Assembly: GCA_040779345.1 (NCBI GenBank)
Contig: JBFONU010000002.1
Coordinates: forward strand, 310,001 to 374,000
Reading direction: 5' to 3'
DNA length: 64,000 bases
Source of the DNA: Thalassotalea_H sp040779345
GTDB taxonomy: Bacteria > Pseudomonadota > Gammaproteobacteria > Enterobacterales > Alteromonadaceae
Of the stretch, positions 42,357-50,964 are shown piece after piece. The notes under the pieces are model-generated. The model did not search any database and was not told the DNA's origin. It saw nothing but the letters and a program-made list of their open reading frames with translations. The translations under genes were made by a program, and so were the position numbers. Each line of letters starts with the position of its first letter. Within the stretch, counting starts at the first letter, position 1.

Positions 42357-43451
42357 TTAATGAGAGGGCTGGTTGTACTGATCAAAATTAGACAATAATT
42401 CAATTAATACTTTCACATTATTGCTGATCTGTTTTTCTATTCTATTAGGGAATAATTGCGATAATTTATCTATACGATCGAACTGACTGTGCCAGATATT
42501 GCCCCATTTTTTTTCAGTTTGACGATCACAGGCGGTGTTATTTTTTGCATCATAACAATCCCATAATGCCGGATGCACACTTTGCGAGTAACCATCAAAA
42601 CCAGCTTTGCCATTGATCGTAAAATTTGTCGACTCTACATAAGCGATAGGGATGCCAGCACATGCAAAAGGAGCATGATCTGACCAAGAGCCAGTCACCC
42701 CCTCAGGGTAACCTTTATATTTTGGATGGATCACATATTGCTCTTTTTCGCCAAGCACGTGTTTTGAGGCATTAAGTAACGCTTGCCTTGTTTGTGTATT
42801 ACTGTTGTAGGTTGGGTTTTCTATATCACAACGATAAGGAGTCGTATGCGCACTATGTACATAAACAAAATCACCACCAGCAATCGTATCAAAGTTGATC
42901 ATCGCCACTATTTCATCAAGCTTTTCAGGCTTGCTTGCTAATTGCTTGATGTAATATTTAGAACCTTGTAAGCCGACTTCTTCTGCGCCAAAAGCAATAA
43001 AGCGAATGTTGTAGCTTAGCGTCGTATTACTACTTAGGCTGTGGGCTATGGCCAACATAGCCGCAAGACCTGCGCCATTATCTGTTGCGCCAAGTGAGCC
43101 TGTTTTTGCTGCAGTTGAGTCATAATGAGCACCCAGTACGATTGTTTTTTTCAAAAGAGGGTTCGTATCTGCAATAATATTTTTTGACTTAAGATCCTTT
43201 TTACCAAAAGAAAAGTCTTGTTCGGTAACGTTTAATCCCATGTTGTTGAATGATTTTATAATATATTTTGCGGTATTTTTTTCCGCTTTTGAGCCTGCTT
43301 CCCTAGCGCCTATGCCTATGTCTTGTGCGACAACTTCTCGATGTATTTGATTGACGAGGTTGTCTTGAGCGTTGGCATAAGCACAATGGCTGATTAACAT
43401 GATAAAAATTAACAAAGTTGCAAGGGAGTGATTCACGATGAAGTTACTCAT
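42357..43451 (-). CDS. Secreted M28 family metallopeptidase
   Basis: The 364-residue protein has a signal peptide (about 1-28, ending ANA-QD) and a co-catalytic two-zinc aminopeptidase core. The motifs are LGAHYDST (His/Asp), GATDNGAGLAAML (bridging Asp), IAFGAEEVGLQGS (Glu pair), MINFDTIAGG (Asp) and WSDHAPF (His). It resembles the M28 peptidases of marine bacteria that release N-terminal amino acids. It is divergent from the glutathione peroxidase gene, with a 70-base shared promoter region. Confidence 0.9.
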   Translation of the reverse strand: MSNFIVNHSLATLLIFIMLISHCAYANAQDNLVNQIHREVVAQDIGIGAREAGSKAEKNTAKYIIKSFNNMGLNVTEQDFSFGKKDLKSKNIIADTNPLLKKTIVLGAHYDSTAAKTGSLGATDNGAGLAAMLAIAHSLSSNTTLSYNIRFIAFGAEEVGLQGSKYYIKQLASKPEKLDEIVAMINFDTIAGGDFVYVHSAHTTPYRCDIENPTYNSNTQTRQALLNASKHVLGEKEQYVIHPKYKGYPEGVTGSWSDHAPFACAGIPIAYVESTNFTINGKAGFDGYSQSVHPALWDCYDAKNNTACDRQTEKKWGNIWHSQFDRIDKLSQLFPNRIEKQISNNVKVLIELLSNFDQYNQPSH

Positions 43452-43521
43452 ATTTTGTGGTTTATTTTAATGATATAGTGAGATTGTACTTGATTTATGA
43501 TCAAAACGAGAGATTAAAATA

Positions 43522-44100
43522 ATGAGTGATTGCAAAGAGTTAAAGTTTTTTTTATGGGTGAAGTTGTTGCTGTTAACTGTGGCGATTTCAGCGTTTCAAG
43601 TAAAGGCAAACAGCAACCTTTGCCCTGACTATTTACAGGTTAAAAAACAAAAACTGCATTCTAGTCAGTCGGTTGACCTTTGTGAGTTAACCCAAGGCAA
43701 ACCTGTTCTTATTGTAAATACTGCGAGTAACTGTGGTTTTACACCACATTTTAAGCAGCTTGAAGCGCTACATAAAAAATATCAGTCAAAAGGTTTAGTC
43801 GTGATTGGATTTCCTTCGGATGATTTTTTTCAAGAAGAAGATGATGAAAAAGACACGGCAAAAATTTGTTATATCAATTACGGCGTCACCTTTACTATGT
43901 TATCAACGAGTGCGGTAAGGGGGAGTGATGTCAATAATGTCTTTAAATTTTTGGCTGAAAAATCGACTTCACCTAAGTGGAATTTCTATAAATACCTCGT
44001 CGACGGTAAGGGAGAAAAAGTACAATCTTTTAGCCCAAAAACTGCACCTGATGATGAAGAATTTATCCAAGCCATTGAATTGTTACTCGCTGAAAAATAA
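43522..44100 (+). CDS. Glutathione peroxidase family protein, secreted cysteine type
   Basis: The 192-residue protein has an N-terminal signal peptide or anchor (about 10-27). The peroxidatic cysteine is Cys71 in NTASNCGFTPHF, where animal enzymes have selenocysteine. The usual FPCNQF is FPSDDF, so the tetrad Gln and nearby Cys are replaced. WNFYKYLVDGKG keeps the Trp and Asn. A resolving Cys may be the one in KICYINYGVTF. It probably reduces peroxides with thioredoxin-like donors in the periplasm. It overlaps the next gene by one base (TAATG). Confidence 0.88.
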   Translation: MSDCKELKFFLWVKLLLLTVAISAFQVKANSNLCPDYLQVKKQKLHSSQSVDLCELTQGKPVLIVNTASNCGFTPHFKQLEALHKKYQSKGLVVIGFPSDDFFQEEDDEKDTAKICYINYGVTFTMLSTSAVRGSDVNNVFKFLAEKSTSPKWNFYKYLVDGKGEKVQSFSPKTAPDDEEFIQAIELLLAEK

Positions 44101-45185
44101 TGGTTATTTATCGATTACTCTTAACCGCTTTTTGCTTGGTCAGCCTATCGGTAAAGGCTGAGTTTATTCTGCAAACACAGCCGAATATTGAAGGTGATAT
44201 CCAAGTTAATAGCGCTGATTTATGTGCGGTAGCCAAAAATACAAAAAATTATATTGACGCTTTTCCGGATGATGAATTTGCGGTTCACCCCGGAAACCTG
44301 ATCAAAAAAATTAGCCTTGAACGTGTTAAAAACACTCTCGATTTTCTTTGTCAGCTCCCTGCAGAAAAAGAATTAACACAGGAATATTTAATTCAACACT
44401 TTGACTTTTATCAATGGCTCCCTGATAAAAAAACGGCAAATAAACTCGCCGAAAACAGCACGAATGCGGTAAAAAAGCGCTTATTAAGAAATATTCCTGA
44501 GCAGCAAATATTTATAACTAAGTATTACACTAAGTTGTTACAAGCAAGTGAGCGAGCAACGGATAAATTTAATCAAGCCTTGTACGCAATACCTTTTGAT
44601 GAAAAAACATTAAGTCTAGCTGAGGCGGAAAAAAATAAGAGCAAGCTTACGCGTTATCAATATACTCGTCAGCAAGTTATTGACGGTGTATTGCAAGATA
44701 AACACTTAGCAAAACCGTTAATTTGGATTACAGAAGAGGCACTGCATGACGTACTTTTACAAGGCACGGGTGTTGTCGATGTAAATGGCAAAAGGCGGTA
44801 TTTCAATGTCCATAGAAACAACGGCATTGCCTATGACTATACCTTAGGTAAACGGCAACAAGCCCGTTATTGGTATTTTGCTGAAGTGCCGAGTATTTTA
44901 GGTTATGGCAAAACATTAGCAGATAAAATTTCCATTAAACCTGATGTGACTTTTGCCGGTAATGTTAAACAGTTAGGTTTGGGAAAATTATTTTTGATCA
45001 ATTATCAAACCAATGGAAAAGTCATTAATAATCTCGGGGTGTTGGCTGATCAAGGCGGGGCTTTTGATGATAATTTATTTCAGTTAGATTTTCTTAAAGG
45101 CAGCTTTTACGGCTGGAAGGATTATTACCAAGCAAATAAGCATTTACCTGATTATGCGAGTGCATGGCTAATGCTGGTGAAATAA
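44100..45185 (+). CDS. Secreted protein with a possible MltA-type 3D domain
   Basis: The 361-residue protein has a signal peptide (about 1-20, ending VKA-EF). It is not confidently assigned. The last third contains KQLGLGKLFLINYQTNGK..NNLGVLADQGGAF, which resembles the double-psi beta-barrel 3D domain of MltA-type lytic transglycosylases, where the catalytic Asp lies in D-x-GGA. Here that residue would be Asp317. The N-terminal two thirds are helical and charged, with no recognised domain. It is translationally coupled to the peroxidase gene. A role in cell-wall turnover is only an inference. Confidence 0.6.
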   Translation: MVIYRLLLTAFCLVSLSVKAEFILQTQPNIEGDIQVNSADLCAVAKNTKNYIDAFPDDEFAVHPGNLIKKISLERVKNTLDFLCQLPAEKELTQEYLIQHFDFYQWLPDKKTANKLAENSTNAVKKRLLRNIPEQQIFITKYYTKLLQASERATDKFNQALYAIPFDEKTLSLAEAEKNKSKLTRYQYTRQQVIDGVLQDKHLAKPLIWITEEALHDVLLQGTGVVDVNGKRRYFNVHRNNGIAYDYTLGKRQQARYWYFAEVPSILGYGKTLADKISIKPDVTFAGNVKQLGLGKLFLINYQTNGKVINNLGVLADQGGAFDDNLFQLDFLKGSFYGWKDYYQANKHLPDYASAWLMLVK

Positions 45186-45252
45186 CATAAACAAAGCGCC
45201 GCTGAATAACAAGTCTGCATTCATTATCCGTATTTATGGCCAGTCGGCCAAA

Positions 45253-47193
45253 TTAAGCGTTGGGTATAACGGCCTCTTCTTCATTATTTGCCATGGGCTG
45301 ATTGGTTTTATTATCTGTTGATGCGTTACTATTTTTTGTGTCAGGGCTATACGCTAACGGCGCATCGAGTAATATTTGACGTAACTTTTCGGTGTCCTCA
45401 GCGCGCATTGCATCGTTAATATTATTGAGAATTACATTAACATCTGGCCAACATAGTGAACGTTCATTGGCAGTCAAAATACGTGCATGACGGGTAGGTT
45501 GTGCATGGTCATCAATTAATAATTCTTCATAGAGCTTTTCTCCTGGGCGTAAGCCACTGAATTTCAACTCTATATCCCCATCAGGATTTTCTTCATCTTT
45601 AATGGTTAACCCCATTAAATGGGTCATATTAATTGCTAAATCAACAATTTTAACCGGATCACCCATATCAAGCACAAAAACATCACCGCCTTTGCCCATC
45701 GCCCCTGCTTGAATAACGAGCTGTGCGGCTTCTGGAATAGTCATAAAATAGCGGATTATATCAGGATGGGTAATTGTAATAGGGCCACCAGACTTTATTT
45801 GTTTTTTAAATAAAGGTACGACTGAGCCTGATGAGCCAAGTACATTGCCAAAACGTACCATAACAAAGCGTGTATTATGATCTCTAGGCGCTAACGACTG
45901 TAACACTAATTCAGCTAAACGCTTTGTTGCTCCCATCACATTGGTCGGTCTAACGGCTTTATCCGTTGAGATAAGCACAAACGTTTCAACATCGCAAAAA
46001 ATAGCCGCTTGGGCTATTTCGTATGTGCCAAGTACATTATTAGAAATACCAGCGATAACATTACTTTCTACCAAAGGCACATGTTTATAAGCTGCGGCAT
46101 GGTAAATAGTTTGTACTTTCTGGGTATGGAAAATGGTAGTCATCAACATACCATTTTGTACATTACCAATAAGTGGCACAATAGGAATGCGACTGTTTAT
46201 TTCTTGTAAGTATACGGTGAGCTCTTGATTGATTTCATATAAAAAAGCTTCACTGACATCTAATAACACTAACTTAGTCGGTTTTTGATGGATAATTTGT
46301 CGACATAATTCTTTACCAATTGAACCGCCAGCCCCAGATACCATTACGACTTTGTCTAAAATATTTTCCGCGAGTAACTCAGGGATCGGAGCAACAGGCT
46401 CTCGCCCTAAAAGCTCACTAACCGATACCTCACGTAATTGATCTATTTTTCGTTTGCCAGAAACTATGTCAGCCATATTCGGTATTGTTAACAGTTCAAG
46501 TGCATGGGGTTCAATCGACGCAACAATTTCTTTCATACGGCCTTGACTGACTTTAGAAACCGCTATCAGAACTTTATATTGACCATAGCGTTTAACGAGT
46601 TTATTAATGTCCTTTAATTGATAAATTTTTACCCCGGCTAACTCTCTACCGTGATAACGACTTTTTTGATCGATAAACGCTAATGGTTGATATTGATTGC
46701 CCTGAGAGAGTGTTTCTGCAAGCTGCCTTCCGGTATCGCCCGCGCCATAAATAACCACCCCTTCTTTTTCAACAAACCATTTTTGACCCGTAACAATACC
46801 AAAAGAGGCTCTTGCACCCGCAATAAAAATACTGGCGATAACAAAGAAAATAATCGGAATAGAACGAGGTACAAAGGCTTCATAAAAATAGCCAGATAAT
46901 GAGAAAATGATGCTGGCAATGCCGATTAATATAATTACTTTTAAGGTTGATTTGGCATTGAAATAGCGAATGACCGTTCGGTAAGTGCCAGTAAAGTAAA
47001 AGAGCAACATGGTACTGAGGGTTACGGTGATAAATACCGATACATGTGCCGGTGTAGTGTCGAAATTATTTGAGCCTAAACGAAAAAAATAGGCAAGAAA
47101 AAAAGCGGCAGCTAATGCACATATATCATAAGAAAGTGCAAAAAGTAGTTTTACTGAGCTTGGTATTAAATCTATTTTTCTGATCATCTGCAA
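45253..47193 (-). CDS. UDP-N-acetylglucosamine 4,6-dehydratase, membrane type (PglF/WbpM/CapD family)
   Basis: The 646-residue protein has four N-terminal helices (to about residue 130), a first nucleotide-binding region (VVIYGAGDTGRQLAE), and a C-terminal SDR dehydratase domain starting VVMVSGAGGSIGKELC. The catalytic segment is STDKAVRPTNVMGATK, with Met420 in place of the usual Tyr and Lys424 kept. This is the known hallmark of inverting dehydratases such as PglF. It makes the UDP-4-keto-6-deoxy sugar used by the aminotransferase encoded just upstream (47284-48468). It is the last gene of the minus-strand polysaccharide block. Confidence 0.92.
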   Translation of the reverse strand: MQMIRKIDLIPSSVKLLFALSYDICALAAAFFLAYFFRLGSNNFDTTPAHVSVFITVTLSTMLLFYFTGTYRTVIRYFNAKSTLKVIILIGIASIIFSLSGYFYEAFVPRSIPIIFFVIASIFIAGARASFGIVTGQKWFVEKEGVVIYGAGDTGRQLAETLSQGNQYQPLAFIDQKSRYHGRELAGVKIYQLKDINKLVKRYGQYKVLIAVSKVSQGRMKEIVASIEPHALELLTIPNMADIVSGKRKIDQLREVSVSELLGREPVAPIPELLAENILDKVVMVSGAGGSIGKELCRQIIHQKPTKLVLLDVSEAFLYEINQELTVYLQEINSRIPIVPLIGNVQNGMLMTTIFHTQKVQTIYHAAAYKHVPLVESNVIAGISNNVLGTYEIAQAAIFCDVETFVLISTDKAVRPTNVMGATKRLAELVLQSLAPRDHNTRFVMVRFGNVLGSSGSVVPLFKKQIKSGGPITITHPDIIRYFMTIPEAAQLVIQAGAMGKGGDVFVLDMGDPVKIVDLAINMTHLMGLTIKDEENPDGDIELKFSGLRPGEKLYEELLIDDHAQPTRHARILTANERSLCWPDVNVILNNINDAMRAEDTEKLRQILLDAPLAYSPDTKNSNASTDNKTNQPMANNEEEAVIPNA

Positions 47194-47283
47194 TCGCCTT
47201 CAGATCTTACAATTGTGACATTAAGGTATTCATTTATTATGAATTTTTATTTTTTTCTATGACAACATTTTTATCATAACATG

Positions 47284-48468
47284 TTATTTATTGGTGTCGG
47301 CAATTTCTGTAAATATTTCGTTAATTGTTTGGCAAGTTAGAGCTATTTCATCATCACTTAAGGTCGGATGAACTAAAAACATCAGGCTTGTTTCGCCAAG
47401 TTGCTTAGCCTTTGGCAGTGGTTGGCTGGGCTTATAGCTTTTGCCATCAAAGGCTTTTTCTAAATACACTTCAGAGCAACTGCCGGAATAACAAGGAACG
47501 CCTTTTTCGTTAAATGCCGCGATAATTTTGTCACGTGTCCATGTGTTAGGTAATAGTTGCGGTTTAATAAAAGCGTAACATTTATAGAATGCATGCTCGA
47601 TATATGACGGAATGTCGGGTACGTAAATAAAGTCATAGGCTTTACAGCAACTTAGAATTTTATTTGCATAAGTAGATCTAGATTTTCGCCATAACGGCAT
47701 ACGAGCCGTTTGAATACGGCCAATAGCAGATTGCATTTCTGTTAAGCGCCAGTTGGTGCCAAATGATTCATGAAGCCAACGATAACCCGGCGGGTGTTCT
47801 TTTTCATATACGGCGGCATAAGATTTACCATGGTCTTTAAATGCCCATGCTGTTCGCCACAAGTGTTCATCATTGGTGGTGAGCATACCGCCTTCGCCGC
47901 CAGTGGTCATTATTTTGTCCTGACAAAATGACCAAGCACCAATATGGCCAATACTGCCAACCGAACGGCCTTTATATTTGGCGCCATGGGCTTGTGCGCA
48001 ATCTTCAATCACATAAAGGTTATTACTTTCTGCGAGTGACATTATCTCATCCATTTCACAGGGCCATCCTGCTAAATGGACACAAATCACGGCTTTTGTT
48101 TTTTCTGTTAGCACCTGCTGAATTGATTCGGCCGTAATATTTTGTGACGCTAAATCGATATCGGCAAAGACAGGTGTAGCCCCCGCATTAATGACACAAC
48201 TGATAGAAGCGATAAAGGTTCGAGAAGTAACAACCACTTCATCCCCTTTTTTAATGTCTAAACTTTTTAAGGCCAGATCGAGTGCTAATGTGCCATTTGC
48301 AACAGCCACGGCATATTTACACTCAGTATAATCAGCGAATTCTTTTTCGAATTGGCGACCTTCTTGACCTGTCCAGTAATTCACTTTATTAGAACGTAAA
48401 ACGCTACTTACTGCGGCCACTTCTTCTTCTGAAAAACTAGGCCATGGAGAAAATGGAGTATTTAACAT
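47284..48468 (-). CDS. DegT/DnrJ/EryC1 family sugar aminotransferase (PglE-like)
   Basis: The 394-residue PLP enzyme has Lys185 as Schiff-base lysine (SFCQDKIMTTGGEGG). Other marks are the early LRSNKVNYWTGQEG, VIEDCAQAHGAKYKGR and FGTNWRLTEMQSAIG. It would add an amino group at C4 of the UDP-4-keto-6-deoxy sugar from the PglF-type dehydratase. It lies between the dehydratase and the PglD-type acetyltransferase, as expected for a bacillosamine-type pathway. Confidence 0.9.
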   Translation of the reverse strand: MLNTPFSPWPSFSEEEVAAVSSVLRSNKVNYWTGQEGRQFEKEFADYTECKYAVAVANGTLALDLALKSLDIKKGDEVVVTSRTFIASISCVINAGATPVFADIDLASQNITAESIQQVLTEKTKAVICVHLAGWPCEMDEIMSLAESNNLYVIEDCAQAHGAKYKGRSVGSIGHIGAWSFCQDKIMTTGGEGGMLTTNDEHLWRTAWAFKDHGKSYAAVYEKEHPPGYRWLHESFGTNWRLTEMQSAIGRIQTARMPLWRKSRSTYANKILSCCKAYDFIYVPDIPSYIEHAFYKCYAFIKPQLLPNTWTRDKIIAAFNEKGVPCYSGSCSEVYLEKAFDGKSYKPSQPLPKAKQLGETSLMFLVHPTLSDDEIALTCQTINEIFTEIADTNK

Positions 48469-48488
48469 AAATTATCTAACCCTTTATT

Positions 48489-49118
48489 TTAGCACTTACG
48501 CTGATTCGCGATACGGGCTGGACATCCTACGACCGTTACGCTTTCAGGAACATCATTGATAATAACAGTACCTGCGCCTACCATAACATTATCTGCAACT
48601 GTAATTTGATGGATCACCGTTGAGCCAATGCCAATCCAACATTGTTGACCAATAGTGACTTCACCCGCTAAATTTACGCCCGGTGAAATATGACTAAAAG
48701 CACCGATATCATTGTCGTGGTCAATATTTGCACCGGTATTAATGATCACACCATCAGCAATTTTTGTGTCAATGTTAATACAAGCATTGGCAACAATTAA
48801 TACCCCTTCGCCTATTTCAACATGTGCGCTTAACGTTGCCGCAGGTGAGATAAGTGAAGTGATAGTAAAACCTAATTGCTTAAATTCTTTTTGTTTTTTT
48901 GCGCGAATACTATTATTACCTATACCAACAAAAACAGCGTCATAATTTGCGGCATGTTTAATTAAGCTCTTTTCATCTCCAACCACTTCCCATAAGCCAC
49001 ACTTCTTTACTTGTGGGTATGCAAGATCAAAAAAATGAATATTCCATCCTAATTGCTCAGCAATATCTGCTGCAACTTTACCGTGTCCGCCTGCACCTAA
49101 AATGGCTAAATTTTTCAT
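48489..49118 (-). CDS. PglD-like sugar O/N-acetyltransferase
   Basis: The 209-residue protein has an N-terminal Rossmann-like domain (LAILGAGGHGKVAADIAE) and a C-terminal left-handed beta-helix built of hexapeptide repeats (IGEGVLIVANACINIDTKIADGV and following). His in NIDHDNDIG fits the catalytic base of PglD. It would acetylate the 4-amino group to give UDP-di-N-acetylbacillosamine or a similar sugar. It is co-transcribed with the sugar transferase upstream. Confidence 0.9.
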   Translation of the reverse strand: MKNLAILGAGGHGKVAADIAEQLGWNIHFFDLAYPQVKKCGLWEVVGDEKSLIKHAANYDAVFVGIGNNSIRAKKQKEFKQLGFTITSLISPAATLSAHVEIGEGVLIVANACINIDTKIADGVIINTGANIDHDNDIGAFSHISPGVNLAGEVTIGQQCWIGIGSTVIHQITVADNVMVGAGTVIINDVPESVTVVGCPARIANQRKC

Positions 49119-49139
49119 TACTATATTACCCTTACTACT

Positions 49140-49745
49140 TTATTTTTCATTTATATTAGTGCCAGTAAACTTACTCATAGTTGCTTCACCTTCGGCATTG
49201 ATGTCTGCTTGCACAAACACTTTTTTTAATGTTAAAAAAAGTATTTTAATATCAAGCCAAAAAGATTGATGATCAACATACCACACATCTAATGCGAATT
49301 TTTCTTCCCAGCTAATGGCATTTCTTCCGTTTACTTGCGCCCAGCCCGTAATGCCAGGTTTAACATCATGGCGACGCGCTTGCTCTTTTGAATATAAAGG
49401 CAAATACTCAATTAATAGTGGCCTAGGGCCAACTAAACTCATCTCCCCTTTTAATACGCACCAAAGCCCAGGGAGCTCATCAAGGCTTGAGTTTCTTAAT
49501 TTTTCACCGAAAGGAGGAAGGCGTTCATTGTCAGGTAATGGCTTACCGTGTTCATCATTGGCGTCACGCATAGAACGAAATTTTATCATTTCAAATATCT
49601 TACCATGCAGCCCCGGTCGCTTTTGTTTAAACAGTACGGGTTTACCGAGATTTTCAGCGACTTTTTTGCTAAGTAACCAGATCACTGGTGAAAGTAATAG
49701 TAGTGCAATTGCTGAGACAAAAATATCGAATAAGCGTTTAATCAT
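49140..49745 (-). CDS. Initiating sugar-phosphate transferase (PglC/WecP-type)
   Basis: The 201-residue monotopic phosphoglycosyl transferase has an N-terminal membrane segment (IFVSAIALLLLSPVIWLL), KRPGLHGKIFEMIKFRSM, the DELPGLW..LKGEMSLVGPRPLL core and the KPGITGWAQVNGRN motif. It transfers the first sugar phosphate to undecaprenyl phosphate. The PglD/E/F genes beside it indicate a diacetamido sugar as the donor. I chose ATG 49745, which overlaps the preceding stop by 8 bases, over a frame extended to 49805 inside the glycosyltransferase. Confidence 0.93.
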   Translation of the reverse strand: MIKRLFDIFVSAIALLLLSPVIWLLSKKVAENLGKPVLFKQKRPGLHGKIFEMIKFRSMRDANDEHGKPLPDNERLPPFGEKLRNSSLDELPGLWCVLKGEMSLVGPRPLLIEYLPLYSKEQARRHDVKPGITGWAQVNGRNAISWEEKFALDVWYVDHQSFWLDIKILFLTLKKVFVQADINAEGEATMSKFTGTNINEK

Positions 49746-50964
49746 GTTGTTGGTAGCTCTCTTCAATATACTGAACAAATTGTGACGCGAGTATTTTTCT
49801 ATCAAATTTATCTTTTGCCAGCCTTAACGCATTCTCTGACATTGCAGGAAGCCTTTCTCTTGAGTTATTTAAATCTATCAGCGCTTGGGCTAATGCGTTG
49901 TTGTCATCAGCGGGTACCGCAACCCCACACTGATATTCCGAAATAGAGTCTGCTAGCCAGCCAGGGTAATTATTAATTACCGGTAATCCAGAGGCGATAT
50001 AGTCAAAAAATTTATTGGGGGAAGTGCCATAATAAAAAGCAGGTACATTGGCAAGCAGTTGCAAGCCAACATTAGCTCTAGCCATTAATTGTGCTAATTT
50101 TTCTTTATTGACGGGATCTAAAAAAAGCACATTCGTGAGCTTTTGTTCTTTTGCCTGTGCCTGTAGGGCAGGTTTAAGTTTACCTTGGCCAATTAACACT
50201 ATTTTTATGGCATTAATCTTTTTATCTTGTATTAACTTTGCCGCAGCAATAATGTTTTCTAAGCCATTAGCTTGACCATGGGTGCCAGTGAATACAGCTA
50301 CAAAGTCGTCATCATTAATGTGGTCAGGTTGCCATTTATCTGCTTTATTTGAAAATATTGCTAAATCACAACCATTGGGAATATTTGCTATTTTACTTTT
50401 TTCAGGTAAGTAGCGTCTAATACCTTTCACGATACCTGGAGATAAGCCAATATGGCCATGCGCACTTTTGTAAGCTGACCATTCTAAAAGGGATAAAAGC
50501 CCCAAAACGAGAGGGTTTTTTATAACCCCCATGGCTTTGGGAAGCTCAGGCCATAAATCCCTTACTTCAAAAATAAAATGTTTTTTTCTCAACCAGCGAG
50601 CAAAAACTCCGGGTAATGCGGCAGTAAGAGGTGTGGTTGTGGAAAAAACCACATCATAATCAAGGGTCAGTGAAAGCTTAATGCTACGATAAGCAAACTT
50701 TCCAAAGGCTAAAGAGCGCTGTAAAAATGTTTGGCTATTTGAATAATCCAAAGAAAATTCGATAACTGAAATTCCTTCAACATCACCACGGCGTTGGCCA
50801 TTAACAAAGTTATTTGTTAATCCGGTATTGCCTCCACTATAAGAACCACAAACCATAGTGACTTGGTGTCCATTTTCGATGAGTTTTTTCGCCATTTCAT
50901 AGGAACGAATACCTGTTGCCCCTTGAGGTGTAGAAAAATGTTGATGAAAGTATAATATTTTCAT
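49738..50964 (-). CDS. Glycosyltransferase family 4 (WbuB-like)
   Basis: The 408-residue GT-B enzyme starts MKILYFHQHFSTPQGATGIRSYE. The acceptor side has VFSTTTPLTAALPG and FEVRDLWPE. The donor side has IPNGCDLAIF, FTGTHGQANGLENII and a late YGTSPNKFFDYIASGLPVI. This is the layout of WbuB and relatives that extend a lipid-linked aminosugar in O-antigen or capsule assembly. It is coupled by overlap to both its neighbours. Confidence 0.88.
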   Translation of the reverse strand: MKILYFHQHFSTPQGATGIRSYEMAKKLIENGHQVTMVCGSYSGGNTGLTNNFVNGQRRGDVEGISVIEFSLDYSNSQTFLQRSLAFGKFAYRSIKLSLTLDYDVVFSTTTPLTAALPGVFARWLRKKHFIFEVRDLWPELPKAMGVIKNPLVLGLLSLLEWSAYKSAHGHIGLSPGIVKGIRRYLPEKSKIANIPNGCDLAIFSNKADKWQPDHINDDDFVAVFTGTHGQANGLENIIAAAKLIQDKKINAIKIVLIGQGKLKPALQAQAKEQKLTNVLFLDPVNKEKLAQLMARANVGLQLLANVPAFYYGTSPNKFFDYIASGLPVINNYPGWLADSISEYQCGVAVPADDNNALAQALIDLNNSRERLPAMSENALRLAKDKFDRKILASQFVQYIEESYQQHD

